64,000 bases of DNA from Paenibacillaceae bacterium (GCA_029256185.1 JAQSYI010000018.1:59629-123628), one strand, 5' to 3'. Counted from the stretch's first letter, positions 1 to 9,003 are shown. Translations and numbers: made by a program. Notes: a model not told the origin generated them from the sequence alone.

Positions 1-663
1 CTAAATTATCCCAATAATCCCGTTTCTGCGGTTGCAGACCTATCTTTTTTCGAAAAATTAGTGTATCTTGGATTCAGGCACAACCTGCTTCTCGTGCACG
101 ATATTGCTTACTCCGAACTGGCTTTTGATGATTTTTGCCCTCCTAGCATTCTTCAGGTTCCAGGCGCCAAGGACATTGCTGTAGAATTCCATTCCTTGTC
201 CAAAAGCTTCAATATGGCCGGCTGCCGGATCGCCTTTATGGTGGGGAACGAGAATGTGGTCGCTGCACTGAAAACGCTCAAGTCCAATATTGACTACGGG
301 GTGTTCGGTGCTGTTCAGGAGGCTGGAATTGCAGCTATGCAGGAAGACATCCGGGATGGGATCGGGAAACGGAATGCGCTTGTTTATCAGAACAGAAGGG
401 ACCTGGTGATCGACGGTCTCCGCGAATGGAGATGGGTTGTTCCCCGTCCCAAAGCAACCATGTTCTTGTGGGCTTCCGTGCCCGACGAGAGGACTTCCCG
501 TGAGTTTTGCCGGGAGCTTGCAGTCAATACCGGTGTAATTGTTATTCCTGGCGATGCATTCGGAAGTTATGGGGAGGGGTATGTCAGAATCGCGCTTGTT
601 CAGGAGGAAGATATGCTGAAGGAAGCCGTTGACCGTATGGGGCGATTTATTCAGAGAAAATAA
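1..663 (+). CDS. PLP-dependent class I/II aminotransferase, 3' part (LL-diaminopimelate/aspartate aminotransferase type)
   Basis: The reading frame is open from the first base of the window, so the gene begins upstream; the GTG at 61 is internal. The visible part opens with LNYPNNPVSAVA, the Asn-Pro substrate-binding loop of fold-type I aminotransferases. It continues with HDIAYSEL, the Asp-Tyr pair that contacts the PLP ring, then HSLSKSFNMAG, which carries the Schiff-base lysine, and ends with a small C-terminal domain (GYVRIALVQ, with the Arg that binds the substrate carboxylate). About 220 of roughly 390 residues are present. It resembles the DapL/aspartate aminotransferase group, which moves an amino group to a 2-oxo acid in the cytoplasm. 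The substrate cannot be set from this fragment. It is followed by an AT-rich gap with a new promoter region, so it probably ends its transcription unit. Confidence 0.88.
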   Translation, partial: LNYPNNPVSAVADLSFFEKLVYLGFRHNLLLVHDIAYSELAFDDFCPPSILQVPGAKDIAVEFHSLSKSFNMAGCRIAFMVGNENVVAALKTLKSNIDYGVFGAVQEAGIAAMQEDIRDGIGKRNALVYQNRRDLVIDGLREWRWVVPRPKATMFLWASVPDERTSREFCRELAVNTGVIVIPGDAFGSYGEGYVRIALVQEEDMLKEAVDRMGRFIQRK

Positions 664-762
664 ACGTTTTCAAAATAATTGATATAATTTGTTTAAGTTC
701 TGTCTATGATGGTACTATGTGAAAAATAAAAGATTATTACAAGGAAAGCCAGGTGGATACTA

Positions 763-1899
763 ATGGACTCTATTCATTCTTTGTCCGAGCTGCTGTCGGA
801 ACAAAAATCAGGGTCTTTTGTGGAAATTCCCGGCAAGTTGGCCCAGACCTTCGGCCAAGGGACGATTTCTACAACCCTGCCCGTCAGCAAGCTTCTTTCG
901 ATTTACGAGGTGGATTTGGAGGTGCAACGCTCCATTATCCCGCAGAACCTCTCCAAGCTGGTGGATTACATCCAGCTGTATCTGGACCATCATCAAACCA
1001 TCTATTTCCCCGGGATCATTCTGTCTGCCCGCGGTGCAGGGGAATATGATGACACTACGGGCGTTTACCGCCTGAGAGCAATCGAGAAGCTGTATGTCGT
1101 GGATGGGCAGCACAGGCTGGCCGCGTTCCAGCGTCTGACCGAATCCTTCCAGAGCCTGATGGCAAGAGCCAAGGACCGGCGGGAATATGACAAGATGGAT
1201 GAGATCACCGAGAAGCTGAACCGGTTGTACCAGTTCCCCATGTCCGTAATGATCTATCTGGATATCGACGCCCGCCAAGAGCGGCAGCTGTTCTCCGATA
1301 TCAACAAGCTGCCCCGCAAGATCGGCGGCAATCTGGCGGTGCTCCGCGATCAACGGCGCTTCTATCATGTTGTCGGCACAAGATTGGTGGAAACCGACAG
1401 CAACCTGCAGGACATTGGCATCGACATGTTTACCGAGCGGGGCAAGGGGCCGGAATTTATGTGGTCCTATCATCTGCTTGTAGAAATATTGTGTGCGCTC
1501 TTCGAGGGACGCATGCGCTCCTCTGCCCGGAACAACGGCTACCAGTTCTCGGAAGAGGATGAGAGTGACATTATGAAGCAGGCCTCGTTCTATTTTGAGC
1601 GCTTGCTGAACCATCTGCCCAAGCCGGAGCGCGGCAATATCGCCTGGTCGGAAAACGTGCAGTTGGGTCTCGCTTTGTTCGCCCACGAGGAAGCCGTCAA
1701 GACCGGCACGTTCAACCGTTATGCCCTTGAGCATGTGCTCAAAATTCTGCCTCATATCGAATGGGATAACATCTATGTGGGCGAGGAAAAGGACCGCTTG
1801 CCAAGACGCAGCCGGATCATGAAGGCCTACCAGTTTATTAAGGATTTCTATGAGAATAACCAGCTGATCTTAATCGGCAATAAGGAGGATGCGGGCTGA
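763..1899 (+). CDS. DGQHR-motif protein, DndB-like (first of tandem pair)
   Basis: This 378-residue protein carries the DGQHR motif at residues 114-118 (VVDGQHRLAAF) and the second family signature QLFSDIN at 175-181. These two blocks define the DGQHR/DndB superfamily. DndB proteins are known as regulators of phosphorothioate (Dnd) DNA modification, but many DGQHR proteins occur away from dnd genes and their role is unknown. No dndACDE homolog lies nearby, so a Dnd function should not be assumed. No signal peptide or membrane segment is visible. ATG 763 follows AGGTGG at suitable spacing. The TGA stop shares bases with the start of the next, related gene, so the two are translationally coupled. 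Confidence 0.8.
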   Translation: MDSIHSLSELLSEQKSGSFVEIPGKLAQTFGQGTISTTLPVSKLLSIYEVDLEVQRSIIPQNLSKLVDYIQLYLDHHQTIYFPGIILSARGAGEYDDTTGVYRLRAIEKLYVVDGQHRLAAFQRLTESFQSLMARAKDRREYDKMDEITEKLNRLYQFPMSVMIYLDIDARQERQLFSDINKLPRKIGGNLAVLRDQRRFYHVVGTRLVETDSNLQDIGIDMFTERGKGPEFMWSYHLLVEILCALFEGRMRSSARNNGYQFSEEDESDIMKQASFYFERLLNHLPKPERGNIAWSENVQLGLALFAHEEAVKTGTFNRYALEHVLKILPHIEWDNIYVGEEKDRLPRRSRIMKAYQFIKDFYENNQLILIGNKEDAG

Positions 1900-3071
1900 T
1901 GGAAGGCTTATGCTTAAATATGACGATCCATCCGTTCTGCGACCGGTTCGGACTATCTACGATATCCTTGCCGGTTCAGGATCTGCTTAACTATACGGCG
2001 ATTGACCCCATGGTGCAGCGGAAGCTGTCAGGCATGCAGCGCCGCAAAATCGCCAACTATCTGCAGGAGCGGGAGCTTGACCACGTATTCTTCGGTCCTG
2101 TTACCCTGTCCTTGCGGGATGTAAGCCAGTTGGCGCGGGAGAACGGCAATCTGTATCTCCGCCACGGCTCCAAGCTGAGCATTCTCGACGGACAGCACCG
2201 GATTCTTGCTCTGGGTTATGTGAATGAGCAAATGCTCAAGGAAGTCCGCCGCTATGAGAAGAAGCTTGCCGCCCTTAAGCTGAAGCAGCGCCGCCAGCCG
2301 GAAACCGAAGGATTGGACGACGAAGTGGCCCAAGCCGAAGGGCTGCTGGAGCAGCTGGAGAAGCGGCGTCTGGATCTGATGGAAACCGAGCTCTCCGTAC
2401 AATTGTACGTGGGCATGACCGAGGAAGAAGAGAAGCAGCTGTTTGGCGACATCAACTCCAAGGTGCAGCTGGTGAGCAAGGAGTTGGGCCATTCCTTCGA
2501 CTCCACGGATCCGCTTAATCTGGTCATCCAGCAGGTGGCCGACCATAATGTATACCTGAAGGCCGCCGGTGTGGAGAAGAGAAGCAACCTGACTTCCTTC
2601 AACAAGAACTTCACCTCCTTCAGTTGGCTGTATTCCACGGCTGTTATGCTCTTGTCCGGCCGTCTCCAGACCTCCTATGAGCTGGCCCGCCGGGTAAGAA
2701 AAGCTCCTGCCGTCTATGTGGAAATCATGCACCAGTTCTTTAACACCATTCTTCCTTTTATGCCGGAGCAGCCGGGACTTCCCCAGTACTCCACCTCCAG
2801 CCGGGTGATGCAGGAAGGAATCGCTTTGTTCGCCCACCAGCACTTGTTTGTGAATGGAGAGTACAACGAGAAGGGGCTTGCTTGTCTGCAAATTTTCAAC
2901 GGCTTCGACTGGAGCCATGAGAATGAGGATTTGATCCGGGTGTTCGGTTCCTTGGACAACGGCAAGCTGAACCTGATTCACGAGAAATCCCTGCGCAAGC
3001 ATGTGAAGATGGTGGAGTTGTTCCAGCGGCTCTACAGCGAATCCGCCTCGGAATCCGAAGCGTTGGCCTAG
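1899..3071 (+). CDS. DGQHR-motif protein, DndB-like (second of tandem pair)
   Basis: This 390-residue protein is a paralogue of the preceding gene. It has LDGQHRILALGY at 96-107 and QLFGDIN at 180-186. Between the two motifs lies a charged, heptad-like stretch (about 111-160, rich in K, E, L and R) that is longer than in the first paralogue and probably forms a coiled coil. The N-terminal segment aligns by eye with the partner (VQRKLSGMQRRKIANYL versus VQRSIIPQNLSKLVDYI). ATG 1899 overlaps the upstream stop and has AAGGAGG ten bases before it; ATG 1920 is a weaker alternative. The coupling suggests a two-subunit complex, but that is inference. A terminator hairpin follows at 3110. Confidence 0.8.
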   Translation: MEGLCLNMTIHPFCDRFGLSTISLPVQDLLNYTAIDPMVQRKLSGMQRRKIANYLQERELDHVFFGPVTLSLRDVSQLARENGNLYLRHGSKLSILDGQHRILALGYVNEQMLKEVRRYEKKLAALKLKQRRQPETEGLDDEVAQAEGLLEQLEKRRLDLMETELSVQLYVGMTEEEEKQLFGDINSKVQLVSKELGHSFDSTDPLNLVIQQVADHNVYLKAAGVEKRSNLTSFNKNFTSFSWLYSTAVMLLSGRLQTSYELARRVRKAPAVYVEIMHQFFNTILPFMPEQPGLPQYSTSSRVMQEGIALFAHQHLFVNGEYNEKGLACLQIFNGFDWSHENEDLIRVFGSLDNGKLNLIHEKSLRKHVKMVELFQRLYSESASESEALA

Positions 3072-3109
3072 GCTCGCCTCAGCTGCGGCAGGCTTTAATA
3101 AACAGAAAT

Positions 3110-3142
3110 GGTGCCTCTCCCAAGGAGGGGTGCCTTTTGTTT
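3110..3142 (+). terminator. Rho-independent terminator after the DGQHR pair
   Basis: An 11-bp stem (3110-3120 with 3124-3134, containing G-U pairs) with a 3-base loop is followed by TTTTGTTT. It closes the two-gene DGQHR operon. Confidence 0.75.
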
Positions 3143-3208
3143 GGCGTTGCCCGTTACATCATTGTTCGCAATCCTATTATCTATCATTTGGAAAGAGGTG
3201 CAGCAGTT

Positions 3209-3685
3209 ATGATCGTAGGCGATTTGGCAAGCTGGTCCCATGAAGAGCATGTGTATTCCAAGGCTCTGGCCAAGGGGATGGCCTATTTGCAAAGCCGCAA
3301 TCTGGCTGAATTGGAGAATGGCAGATATGAGATCGAAGGGGATAAGCTGTTCGCGCTTGTGTCCGAATCCGAGACAGAGCCGAAGCTGGACCGCAAGCCG
3401 GAAGCTCACGACCGGCATGTAGACATTCAATATCTGGTATCAGGCGCCGGAGAAATTATCGGTGTCTCCCGCCGGACGCCGGACTCGGTTCCGTCCGAGG
3501 ACTACCTGGGCAGCCGGGATATTGCCTTCTACAGCGAAGTCAAGGATGAGACCGATGTTCTGTTGCGCCCCGGCATGTTCGCTGTATTCTTCCCGGATGA
3601 CATCCACCGGCCGTTATGCGCAGTGGGGGAAACGGGCTATACCGTCAAGAAGGTCGTTGTCAAGATTGCGGTGGATTTGCTGTAA
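3209..3685 (+). CDS. YhcH/YjgK/YiaL family protein
   Basis: This 158-residue protein belongs to the YhcH/YiaL (DUF386) family of small cupin-like, metal-binding proteins, often found with sialic acid or sugar-acid catabolism or annotated as a beta-galactosidase beta-subunit. Family hallmarks visible are EAHDRHVDIQYLVSG (His, Asp and Glu-type metal ligands) and a C-terminal FFPDDIHRP block. I chose ATG 3209 because GAAAGAGGTG lies at correct spacing and it gives the usual length of about 150 residues; the reading frame extends further upstream but overlaps the previous terminator. It stands alone, facing an AraC regulator, so its substrate pathway is not shown by context. Confidence 0.85.
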   Translation: MIVGDLASWSHEEHVYSKALAKGMAYLQSRNLAELENGRYEIEGDKLFALVSESETEPKLDRKPEAHDRHVDIQYLVSGAGEIIGVSRRTPDSVPSEDYLGSRDIAFYSEVKDETDVLLRPGMFAVFFPDDIHRPLCAVGETGYTVKKVVVKIAVDLL

Positions 3686-3705
3686 GCTTCCATTGCCGCG
3701 AGTTT

Positions 3706-3748
3706 AAAGGCCGGGTGATTCGTTGATGCGAATCACCCGGCCTTTGTG
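3706..3748. terminator. Bidirectional terminator between convergent genes
   Basis: A perfect 17-bp inverted repeat (3706-3722 with 3729-3745) with a 6-base loop sits between the convergent YhcH-type and AraC genes. Its ends are AAA and TTT, so it can act in both directions. Confidence 0.8.
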
Positions 3749-3779
3749 CGCTTTTTCGTAAAAGACAGAACTCCCTATA

Positions 3780-4607
3780 CTAGCTGGTATACTCCCGGTA
3801 GGCGGTTGGAGACAGGCCGGTGGTGTGCTTGAATTGTTTGGAGAAATGGGTCAGTTCCATCCCAAGGCTGTCCGCGATTTCCGATACGCTATGCTGGCTG
3901 AAGGAAAGCAGCCGTTTGGCCTCCTCCATCCGCTTGCGCTGGACGTAGGCCATGGGAGTCATTCCCATATGTTTTTTGAAATACGGGATGAAGTAGTTGG
4001 GGTGGAAGTGGATCAACGCGGCCAGTTCATCAACGCCGATCGGTTGCCCCAGATGGGCTTCAATATAGGCCATCACGCGGGTCAGCTTGTCCCGTTCATC
4101 CGATTGCAGGAAATACTTCATGAAATCGCTGTAGCCGCCTTCCTCCAAGCACTGGGCGATAAGCTGGAGCAGCAAGGCTTGAGTGCGCAGACGGGCAATA
4201 GGGGTGCTGATGCAAAATTGTGCGATCAATTCGTTGAAGGCCTCTGCCGTTTTGCCGGGGTCGCGGACGCTTGTGATAAACGGCTGGTTGGCGGATTGAA
4301 ACAGAGACCAAGCCCCTATCTTGGCATTGAAATGGCAGAAGTGACGGGTATAGGGGTTTTCTTCGGAAGTCGAAGTGGTCTGCGTCGTGCCCGCGGGCAG
4401 GATGAACAGCTGGCCGGGACGGGGATGATAGGTGTGCCCGTTGATGATGACCATGCCTTCTCCTCCCGACAAGTAATAGATCCGGTCGAAAGCGGGAGTT
4501 TCATTCATCCGTTTCCAATCGGGATAGCCTTGCTTGAACTGGGCGTGTGTGACCTGAATCGTCAGGCTCTCCAGCAGGGTGTCGGATAATTTTGTGCTGA
4601 TGGACAT
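3780..4607 (-). CDS. AraC-family transcriptional regulator
   Basis: This 275-residue regulator has an N-terminal cupin-type effector domain (GMVIINGHTYHPRPGQLFILPAG, a sugar-binding beta-barrel signature) and a C-terminal pair of helix-turn-helix motifs. The latter shows FHPNYFIPYFKKHMGMTPMAYVQRKR-type spacing and a second HTH ending in the AraC signature FSKQFKHTTGLSPTAYRE. ATG 4607 has a GGGGGCGG purine-rich site upstream; longer in-frame starts reach 4742 but lack a ribosome binding site. It is divergent from the sugar-phosphate isomerase gene at 4870, its most likely target. The effector is unknown. Confidence 0.88.
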   Translation of the reverse strand: MSISTKLSDTLLESLTIQVTHAQFKQGYPDWKRMNETPAFDRIYYLSGGEGMVIINGHTYHPRPGQLFILPAGTTQTTSTSEENPYTRHFCHFNAKIGAWSLFQSANQPFITSVRDPGKTAEAFNELIAQFCISTPIARLRTQALLLQLIAQCLEEGGYSDFMKYFLQSDERDKLTRVMAYIEAHLGQPIGVDELAALIHFHPNYFIPYFKKHMGMTPMAYVQRKRMEEAKRLLSFSQHSVSEIADSLGMELTHFSKQFKHTTGLSPTAYREYTS

Positions 4608-4869
4608 ATGATAAGACCGCCCCCATGGGTAGGATTGAGTGCGCTTCACGGCCGCTTGGACGTTTGTCCGGCTATGATGCCCGGTACCTCTCATCTTACA
4701 ACTTTTCTCCCCGTTTGACGAAAACATCTTATTTATATCCAACTAATTCTTCGTTATCGCCATGTTCATTGGCAGCGTACGCGATTATGATTGACTTGTC
4801 TGGCGATAGATTCGGCCTCACCTTTAAGCCGCAATCGGCGGGAACCTTTTATTTTCGGAGGAGATAGAA

Positions 4870-5721
4870 ATGATGAAGCTGTCTGTGTTTACTGTAGTAA
4901 CACCGGATTTGACCCCGGAGCAGTTGGTGGATGCAGCCAAGGATGCGGGAATCGACGGGATTGAATGGAGATTCAAGGGCATTGCGGAGGAGGCCAAGAA
5001 CCAGGCTCCCTCATTCTGGGGCAATAATCTGTGCTCGATTGATCCTGAGCTGCCTCAGGACAGCATGCTTGTCTATAAGAACCTGACTGAAAGCCGCGGG
5101 CTTGAGGTCGTGAGTGTTACTCCCTATCTGAATGTGGATGATCTGGACGCTACCGAGCATGTATTCAGCACAGCCAAGCTGCTGGGAGCCAAGATGATCC
5201 GTGTGGGTGTGGCCGGGTATGACGGAACAGCCCCCTATCCCGCCCTTTATGAGAAGACTGTCCGCTATCTGAAGGAAGCCGAGCGGCTTGCTAAGCAATA
5301 CGGGGTGAAGGGGATTGTGGAGACGCATCACAATACCATTTCCCCCAGCGCCGGACTTGCTCACCGTCTGGTCAGCCATTGTGATCCTGACCATATCGGC
5401 GTGCTGTTCGATCCGGGCAATATGGTACATGAAGGCTATGAGAACCTGAAGATGGGCTTGGAGCTCCTCGGTCCTTATCTGGCGCATGTGCATGTGAAGA
5501 ACACCCACTGGGTGACAGACGGGCAACGGGCGGACGGTACCGTGAACTGGAAGTCCGATTGGGCTCCCATGGGCGGGGGAATCATCGATTTCGCCAAGGT
5601 GCTGGAGTATCTGAAGCAGGTGGGATATGACGGGTATCTGGGGATTGAGGATTTCAGCAAGCAGTATGAATCCCGGGAACTGCTCAAGCAATATGCGAAA
5701 TTCGTGAAGGAACGGCTGTAA
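4870..5721 (+). CDS. Sugar phosphate isomerase/epimerase (xylose isomerase-like TIM barrel)
   Basis: This 283-residue protein is of the AP-endonuclease-2/xylose isomerase-like fold. It starts with KLSVFTVVTPDLTPEQLV and IDGIEWRF. Metal-ligand positions of the family are visible: VETHHNTI (Glu and His), LFDPGNM (Asp), HVHVKNTH (His) and GIEDFS (Glu). Such enzymes isomerise keto-sugars or inositol-type substrates in the cytoplasm; the substrate here cannot be told. A strong CGGAGGAG site precedes ATG 4870, with a second ATG directly after it. The divergent AraC regulator upstream suggests sugar-dependent control. Confidence 0.85.
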   Translation: MMKLSVFTVVTPDLTPEQLVDAAKDAGIDGIEWRFKGIAEEAKNQAPSFWGNNLCSIDPELPQDSMLVYKNLTESRGLEVVSVTPYLNVDDLDATEHVFSTAKLLGAKMIRVGVAGYDGTAPYPALYEKTVRYLKEAERLAKQYGVKGIVETHHNTISPSAGLAHRLVSHCDPDHIGVLFDPGNMVHEGYENLKMGLELLGPYLAHVHVKNTHWVTDGQRADGTVNWKSDWAPMGGGIIDFAKVLEYLKQVGYDGYLGIEDFSKQYESRELLKQYAKFVKERL

Positions 5722-5737
5722 GCCGGCTCCTGTCTGC

Positions 5738-5775
5738 AACACCCTGGCGGGCCTATGGCTTAGCCAGGGTGTTTG
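5738..5775. terminator. Terminator between convergent isomerase and ABC permease genes
   Basis: A perfect 11-bp stem AACACCCTGGC (5738-5748) pairs with 5763-5773 around a 14-base loop. It lies between two convergent genes and can serve both. Confidence 0.75.
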
Positions 5776-5786
5776 TGTGTCTGCCG

Positions 5787-6905
5787 CTATCTTTCCGCCG
5801 CGATGGACTTGGACTTATAGATTTGTCCGGCTGCCAGGAAACAGACTGCGCTCCACAGTGCCATAATGCCTATTCCTGACCAGAAGGAACCGGTGAGAAT
5901 GCCGTTGGCATAAATCAGTCCGTCGCGCATGCCCTCCACGAAGTAGGTAAGCGGCAGTATTCTGGGAACGGTCTGGAGCCACTCGGGCAAGGTTTCCACC
6001 GGGAAGAAGATGCCGCTCAAGAACATCATCAGCATACTGGCGATATTGGCCATCCCCATATAGGCTTCCATGGTCTTGCTGAACGAGGAGAACAGGTAAC
6101 CCATGGCATTGAATACCAGTGCCCCGGCCAGAAATGCAATCGTGAGGCTGAAGATGTTGATATGAAGATTGGCGCCGAAGGCCAGTACGCCAACCAGACT
6201 CAAAATAATGATTTGAATGACGCCCAGCACAAGACGGACAAGCATGCCCGCCAGACCGAAGAGCCCCATTCTGGCAGGGGTCATGCGCAGGCGCTTCAAG
6301 ATCCCCCGCTTGCGCATATCCACCAGGTCAACCATTCCGAACAGACCGCTTTGGGACAGAGACAGTCCAATCATCCCCGTGAGCAGGAAATCCTCATAGC
6401 GGATGTCATCGGAGGCGGATGTAATGGAGGAGATGTTTATGGCGTAGGCGGGTGTTGTCCCTGCGGCGCTCCAATTGGCCTGCTGGATAAATTGATCAAG
6501 GATTCCGGATACGGCTTGCGTCGTGGCATTCTGCTCCCTTTCCCGGTTGATGACCATCTGGACCTCGCCGGCTCCTTCTGTTGCGGGCAAAATAATAAGC
6601 GCATCGATGTCCTTATCCTCCACCCATTCCTGTCCCTGCTCCAGGCTGACAGGCTGCTCCTCCTTGAATTCGAACACGGGAACCTGCTTCAACTGCTTAA
6701 GCAGCATGCTAGAGGAAGCGTTGGGCGACGGGTCGGCGACTGCGACGGTTGCCTTGAAGCTGCTTTCGGAGCTGCCTCCGCCGAATATAACCATGAACAG
6801 CACCATCAGGATAATCGGAAAAAAGATATTCCAGAACCACACCTGCTTTTCCCGGAACATCATTTTCACCTGGGCGGTGAACATACTGGAGAATTGCTTT
6901 CCCAT
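5787..6905 (-). CDS. ABC-2 type transporter permease
   Basis: This 372-residue permease has one N-terminal membrane segment (about 20-42, NIFFPIILMVLFMVIFGGG), a large extracytoplasmic domain of about 130 residues, then five C-terminal membrane segments with the ABC-2 signature region (LPLTYFVEGMRDGLIYANG). This is the YhgE/NatB-like ABC-2 export architecture. ATG 6905 is preceded by GGAGGG; the frame extends upstream into the ATPase gene but without a good site. It is the second gene of a two-gene operon, four bases after the ATPase stop. Substrate unknown; antibiotic, lipid or ion export are all possible. Confidence 0.88.
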   Translation of the reverse strand: MGKQFSSMFTAQVKMMFREKQVWFWNIFFPIILMVLFMVIFGGGSSESSFKATVAVADPSPNASSSMLLKQLKQVPVFEFKEEQPVSLEQGQEWVEDKDIDALIILPATEGAGEVQMVINREREQNATTQAVSGILDQFIQQANWSAAGTTPAYAINISSITSASDDIRYEDFLLTGMIGLSLSQSGLFGMVDLVDMRKRGILKRLRMTPARMGLFGLAGMLVRLVLGVIQIIILSLVGVLAFGANLHINIFSLTIAFLAGALVFNAMGYLFSSFSKTMEAYMGMANIASMLMMFLSGIFFPVETLPEWLQTVPRILPLTYFVEGMRDGLIYANGILTGSFWSGIGIMALWSAVCFLAAGQIYKSKSIAAER

Positions 6906-6909
6906 TGTT

Positions 6910-7839
6910 TTAATCCCTCCATTCCTTGCCCGTATAGGCGATAAAGACATCTTCCAGACTCATCTCACGGATGGAAATTTGTTCTACCCGGTGGCCGCGG
7001 TTCTTCGTAAAGCCAAACAGCTCATAAAGCGTTTCCTCCGGGTGGGTACTCCACAGCTGAAGCGAAGCTCCCTCGCGGCTGGTTCGCGCAACAGAGGCAT
7101 GCAACCGGATGGCTTTGTCCGTTTCCGCGGCTGCTTCTTCACCGTCTGTGAACGACAAGCGGATCTCTCGTTCCTTCGTCAGCCGCTCGATGAGGGCTGC
7201 AGGCGTATCCAGGGTTACAATTTTTCCCTGGTCCACGATACAGACGCGGTCGCTTAACTTCTCGGCTTCCTCCATGTAATGGGTGGTCAGGATCGTTGTT
7301 TTTCCCATTTCCTTCAGCTTCAGAATAATATCCCAGATGTTGCGCCTCGCTTGCGGATCAAGCCCTGTTGTCGGCTCGTCGAGGAAAATGACGGCGGGAT
7401 CGTTAACCATGGCCAGGCCAATGGCCAAACGCTGCTGCTGGCCCCCGGACAGCTTCTTCACATGCCTGTTTCCCAGATCGGCCAGGTTGATCATCTCCAA
7501 AACTTCCATGGCGGGACGGGATTTGGGATAGAAGGTGGAGAACAGCTCAACAGTTTCCCTCACAGTCAGCAGTTCGAACAATGCTCCGGACTGGGGTTGG
7601 ACACCGATCTCCATCTTAATTTGCTGGCTGTTCTTCGACCAACTGAGAGCTCCGAACCGAATATCGCCGGAGTCGGGTGTCTGCAGTCCCTCGATCATTT
7701 CCAGGGTCGTGGTTTTTCCTGCTCCGTTCGGACCGATAATCGTAAATATTTCGCCGGCTTCTACGGAAAAGCTGATATCCTCCACCGCTTTCACTGCTCC
7801 GAATGATTTGCGCAGCTTGGTTACTTCCAATACGGGCAT
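6910..7839 (-). CDS. ABC transporter ATP-binding protein
   Basis: This 309-residue ATPase shows Walker A GPNGAGKTT, the Q-loop in GVQPQSGALFE, the signature LSGGQQQRLAIG, Walker B VIFLDEPTTGLD and the switch histidine in TTHYMEEAE. A C-terminal domain of about 90 residues follows, as in drug-export ATPases of the DrrA/YhcG type. The start GTG/ATG region points to ATG 7839, which begins PVLEVTKLRKSFG and has GAGGGAG upstream. It pairs with the ABC-2 permease directly downstream to form an exporter. On the minus strand a TATAAT-like element lies about 100 bases upstream (near 7935-7942). Confidence 0.93.
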   Translation of the reverse strand: MPVLEVTKLRKSFGAVKAVEDISFSVEAGEIFTIIGPNGAGKTTTLEMIEGLQTPDSGDIRFGALSWSKNSQQIKMEIGVQPQSGALFELLTVRETVELFSTFYPKSRPAMEVLEMINLADLGNRHVKKLSGGQQQRLAIGLAMVNDPAVIFLDEPTTGLDPQARRNIWDIILKLKEMGKTTILTTHYMEEAEKLSDRVCIVDQGKIVTLDTPAALIERLTKEREIRLSFTDGEEAAAETDKAIRLHASVARTSREGASLQLWSTHPEETLYELFGFTKNRGHRVEQISIREMSLEDVFIAYTGKEWRD

Positions 7840-8142
7840 TTGTCTGATCACTCCCTCATAGATTAGAGCTGATGCAACGGTGCTTTTTGCGGCACCACGA
7901 GGTTCGGGACCGCCATTCCGCCGCAGTGCAAAACCATTATAAGCCATCGTGCAATCCTTTGGGCACCGTCCCCAGCCTGTTTTCGGCTCCGTCTGGAGGA
8001 GGAAATCCGCAGATATTTTTCGGCCCCCAACAGGCGGAGGGAATGCGGCAGGCATCCATTGGACCGCACAGGCGGAGAGGCATCCTTTGGACCCCAACAT
8101 GTGGTATACTTGTCCTTAGTATTGAAAAGGGAGAGAGCGGTT
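7840..8142. other. Divergent intergenic region between ABC operon and exonuclease gene
   Basis: This 303-base gap holds the leader of the minus-strand ABC operon, including a small GGTGC/GCACC hairpin around 7880-7900 and a TTATAATGG box on the minus strand near 7937. On the plus strand there is an extended -10 element TGGTATACT at 8102-8110 for the exonuclease gene. I see no small gene. Confidence 0.5.
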
Positions 8143-9003
8143 GTGGAGAATATAATGATTATCGATGGCATGGCACTGTTGTTCAGAGGCTTTTATGCGA
8201 CCTCCTCTTCCGGATACATCATGAGGACGAAGGCGGGACTGCCTGTTAATGCCGTGTACGGGTTCATCAGATACATGACGGATGCAGTGAAGCTGTTCCA
8301 ACCGAGCCATGTGGTCTGCTGCTGGGACATGGGAAGCAAATCCTTCCGTTCCGAGAAATACGTCGGATACAAGGCTAACCGGGCGGAGGCGCCCTTGGAG
8401 CTTATTCCCCAGTTCGAGCTGGTTAAGGAAGTAACCGCCAGCTTCGGCATCCCCAATATCGGGCTGGCCGGGTATGAGGCGGATGATTGCATTGGCACCC
8501 TGGCGAGGAAGTTTGGAGAACTGTCGCAGGTACATATTTTGACAGGGGACCATGATATGCTCCAACTGATCACCGACAATATCAAGGTGGTCATCATGAA
8601 GAAAGGTCAGGGCAATTACATGGTCTATGACCTGCAGACGCTGCTCACCGAGAAATATCTGACTCCCGCCCAGATTGTGGACCTGAAGGGACTCACAGGA
8701 GACACAAGCGACAATTACCCCGGTGTCAGAGGCATAGGGGAGAAGACGGCGGTTAAGCTGCTGGGGGAATATAAGAATATCGAGGGCATTCTGGAGAATC
8801 TGGACCGGCTGGCTGCCGGAGTGAAGAGCAAGATCGAGAAGGATTTGGCGATGCTGCATCTGTCCCGGGAGCTGGCAGCCATCCATTGCTCGGTTCCCAT
8901 TGAACTGGAGCTTGGGGCTTGCTTATGGAAGCCGGAGCAAGAACTGGTGCGGAACAAGATGGAGGAACTGGAATTCAAAAATCTCATGAAGCTGATCAGC
9001 TGA
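8143..9003 (+). CDS. ypcP: Stand-alone 5'-3' exonuclease (YpcP-like, Pol I N-domain family)
   Basis: This 287-residue protein matches the 5'-3' exonuclease domain of DNA polymerase I without the polymerase. It has IIDGMALLFRGFYA at the N-terminus, the metal-binding acidic cluster YEADDCIGTLA and ILTGDHDMLQLI, and the helix-hairpin-helix segment LKGLTGDTSDNYPGVRGIGEKTA. Family members are FEN-like flap nucleases that can remove RNA primers. GTG 8143 sits six bases after AGGGAGAG; ATG 8155 is an alternative with GTGGAG as its site. It is monocistronic, with an extended -10 at 8102-8110. Confidence 0.9.
   Translation: MENIMIIDGMALLFRGFYATSSSGYIMRTKAGLPVNAVYGFIRYMTDAVKLFQPSHVVCCWDMGSKSFRSEKYVGYKANRAEAPLELIPQFELVKEVTASFGIPNIGLAGYEADDCIGTLARKFGELSQVHILTGDHDMLQLITDNIKVVIMKKGQGNYMVYDLQTLLTEKYLTPAQIVDLKGLTGDTSDNYPGVRGIGEKTAVKLLGEYKNIEGILENLDRLAAGVKSKIEKDLAMLHLSRELAAIHCSVPIELELGACLWKPEQELVRNKMEELEFKNLMKLIS

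Noticed and set aside
808..1755. A 315-residue minus-strand frame opposite the first DGQHR gene
   Set aside because: The plus-strand frame carries the DGQHR motifs; the minus frame has none.
763..3071. A complete Dnd phosphorothioation system
   Set aside because: Only DGQHR-type proteins are present; no cysteine desulfurase, DndC, DndD or DndE is found in the window.
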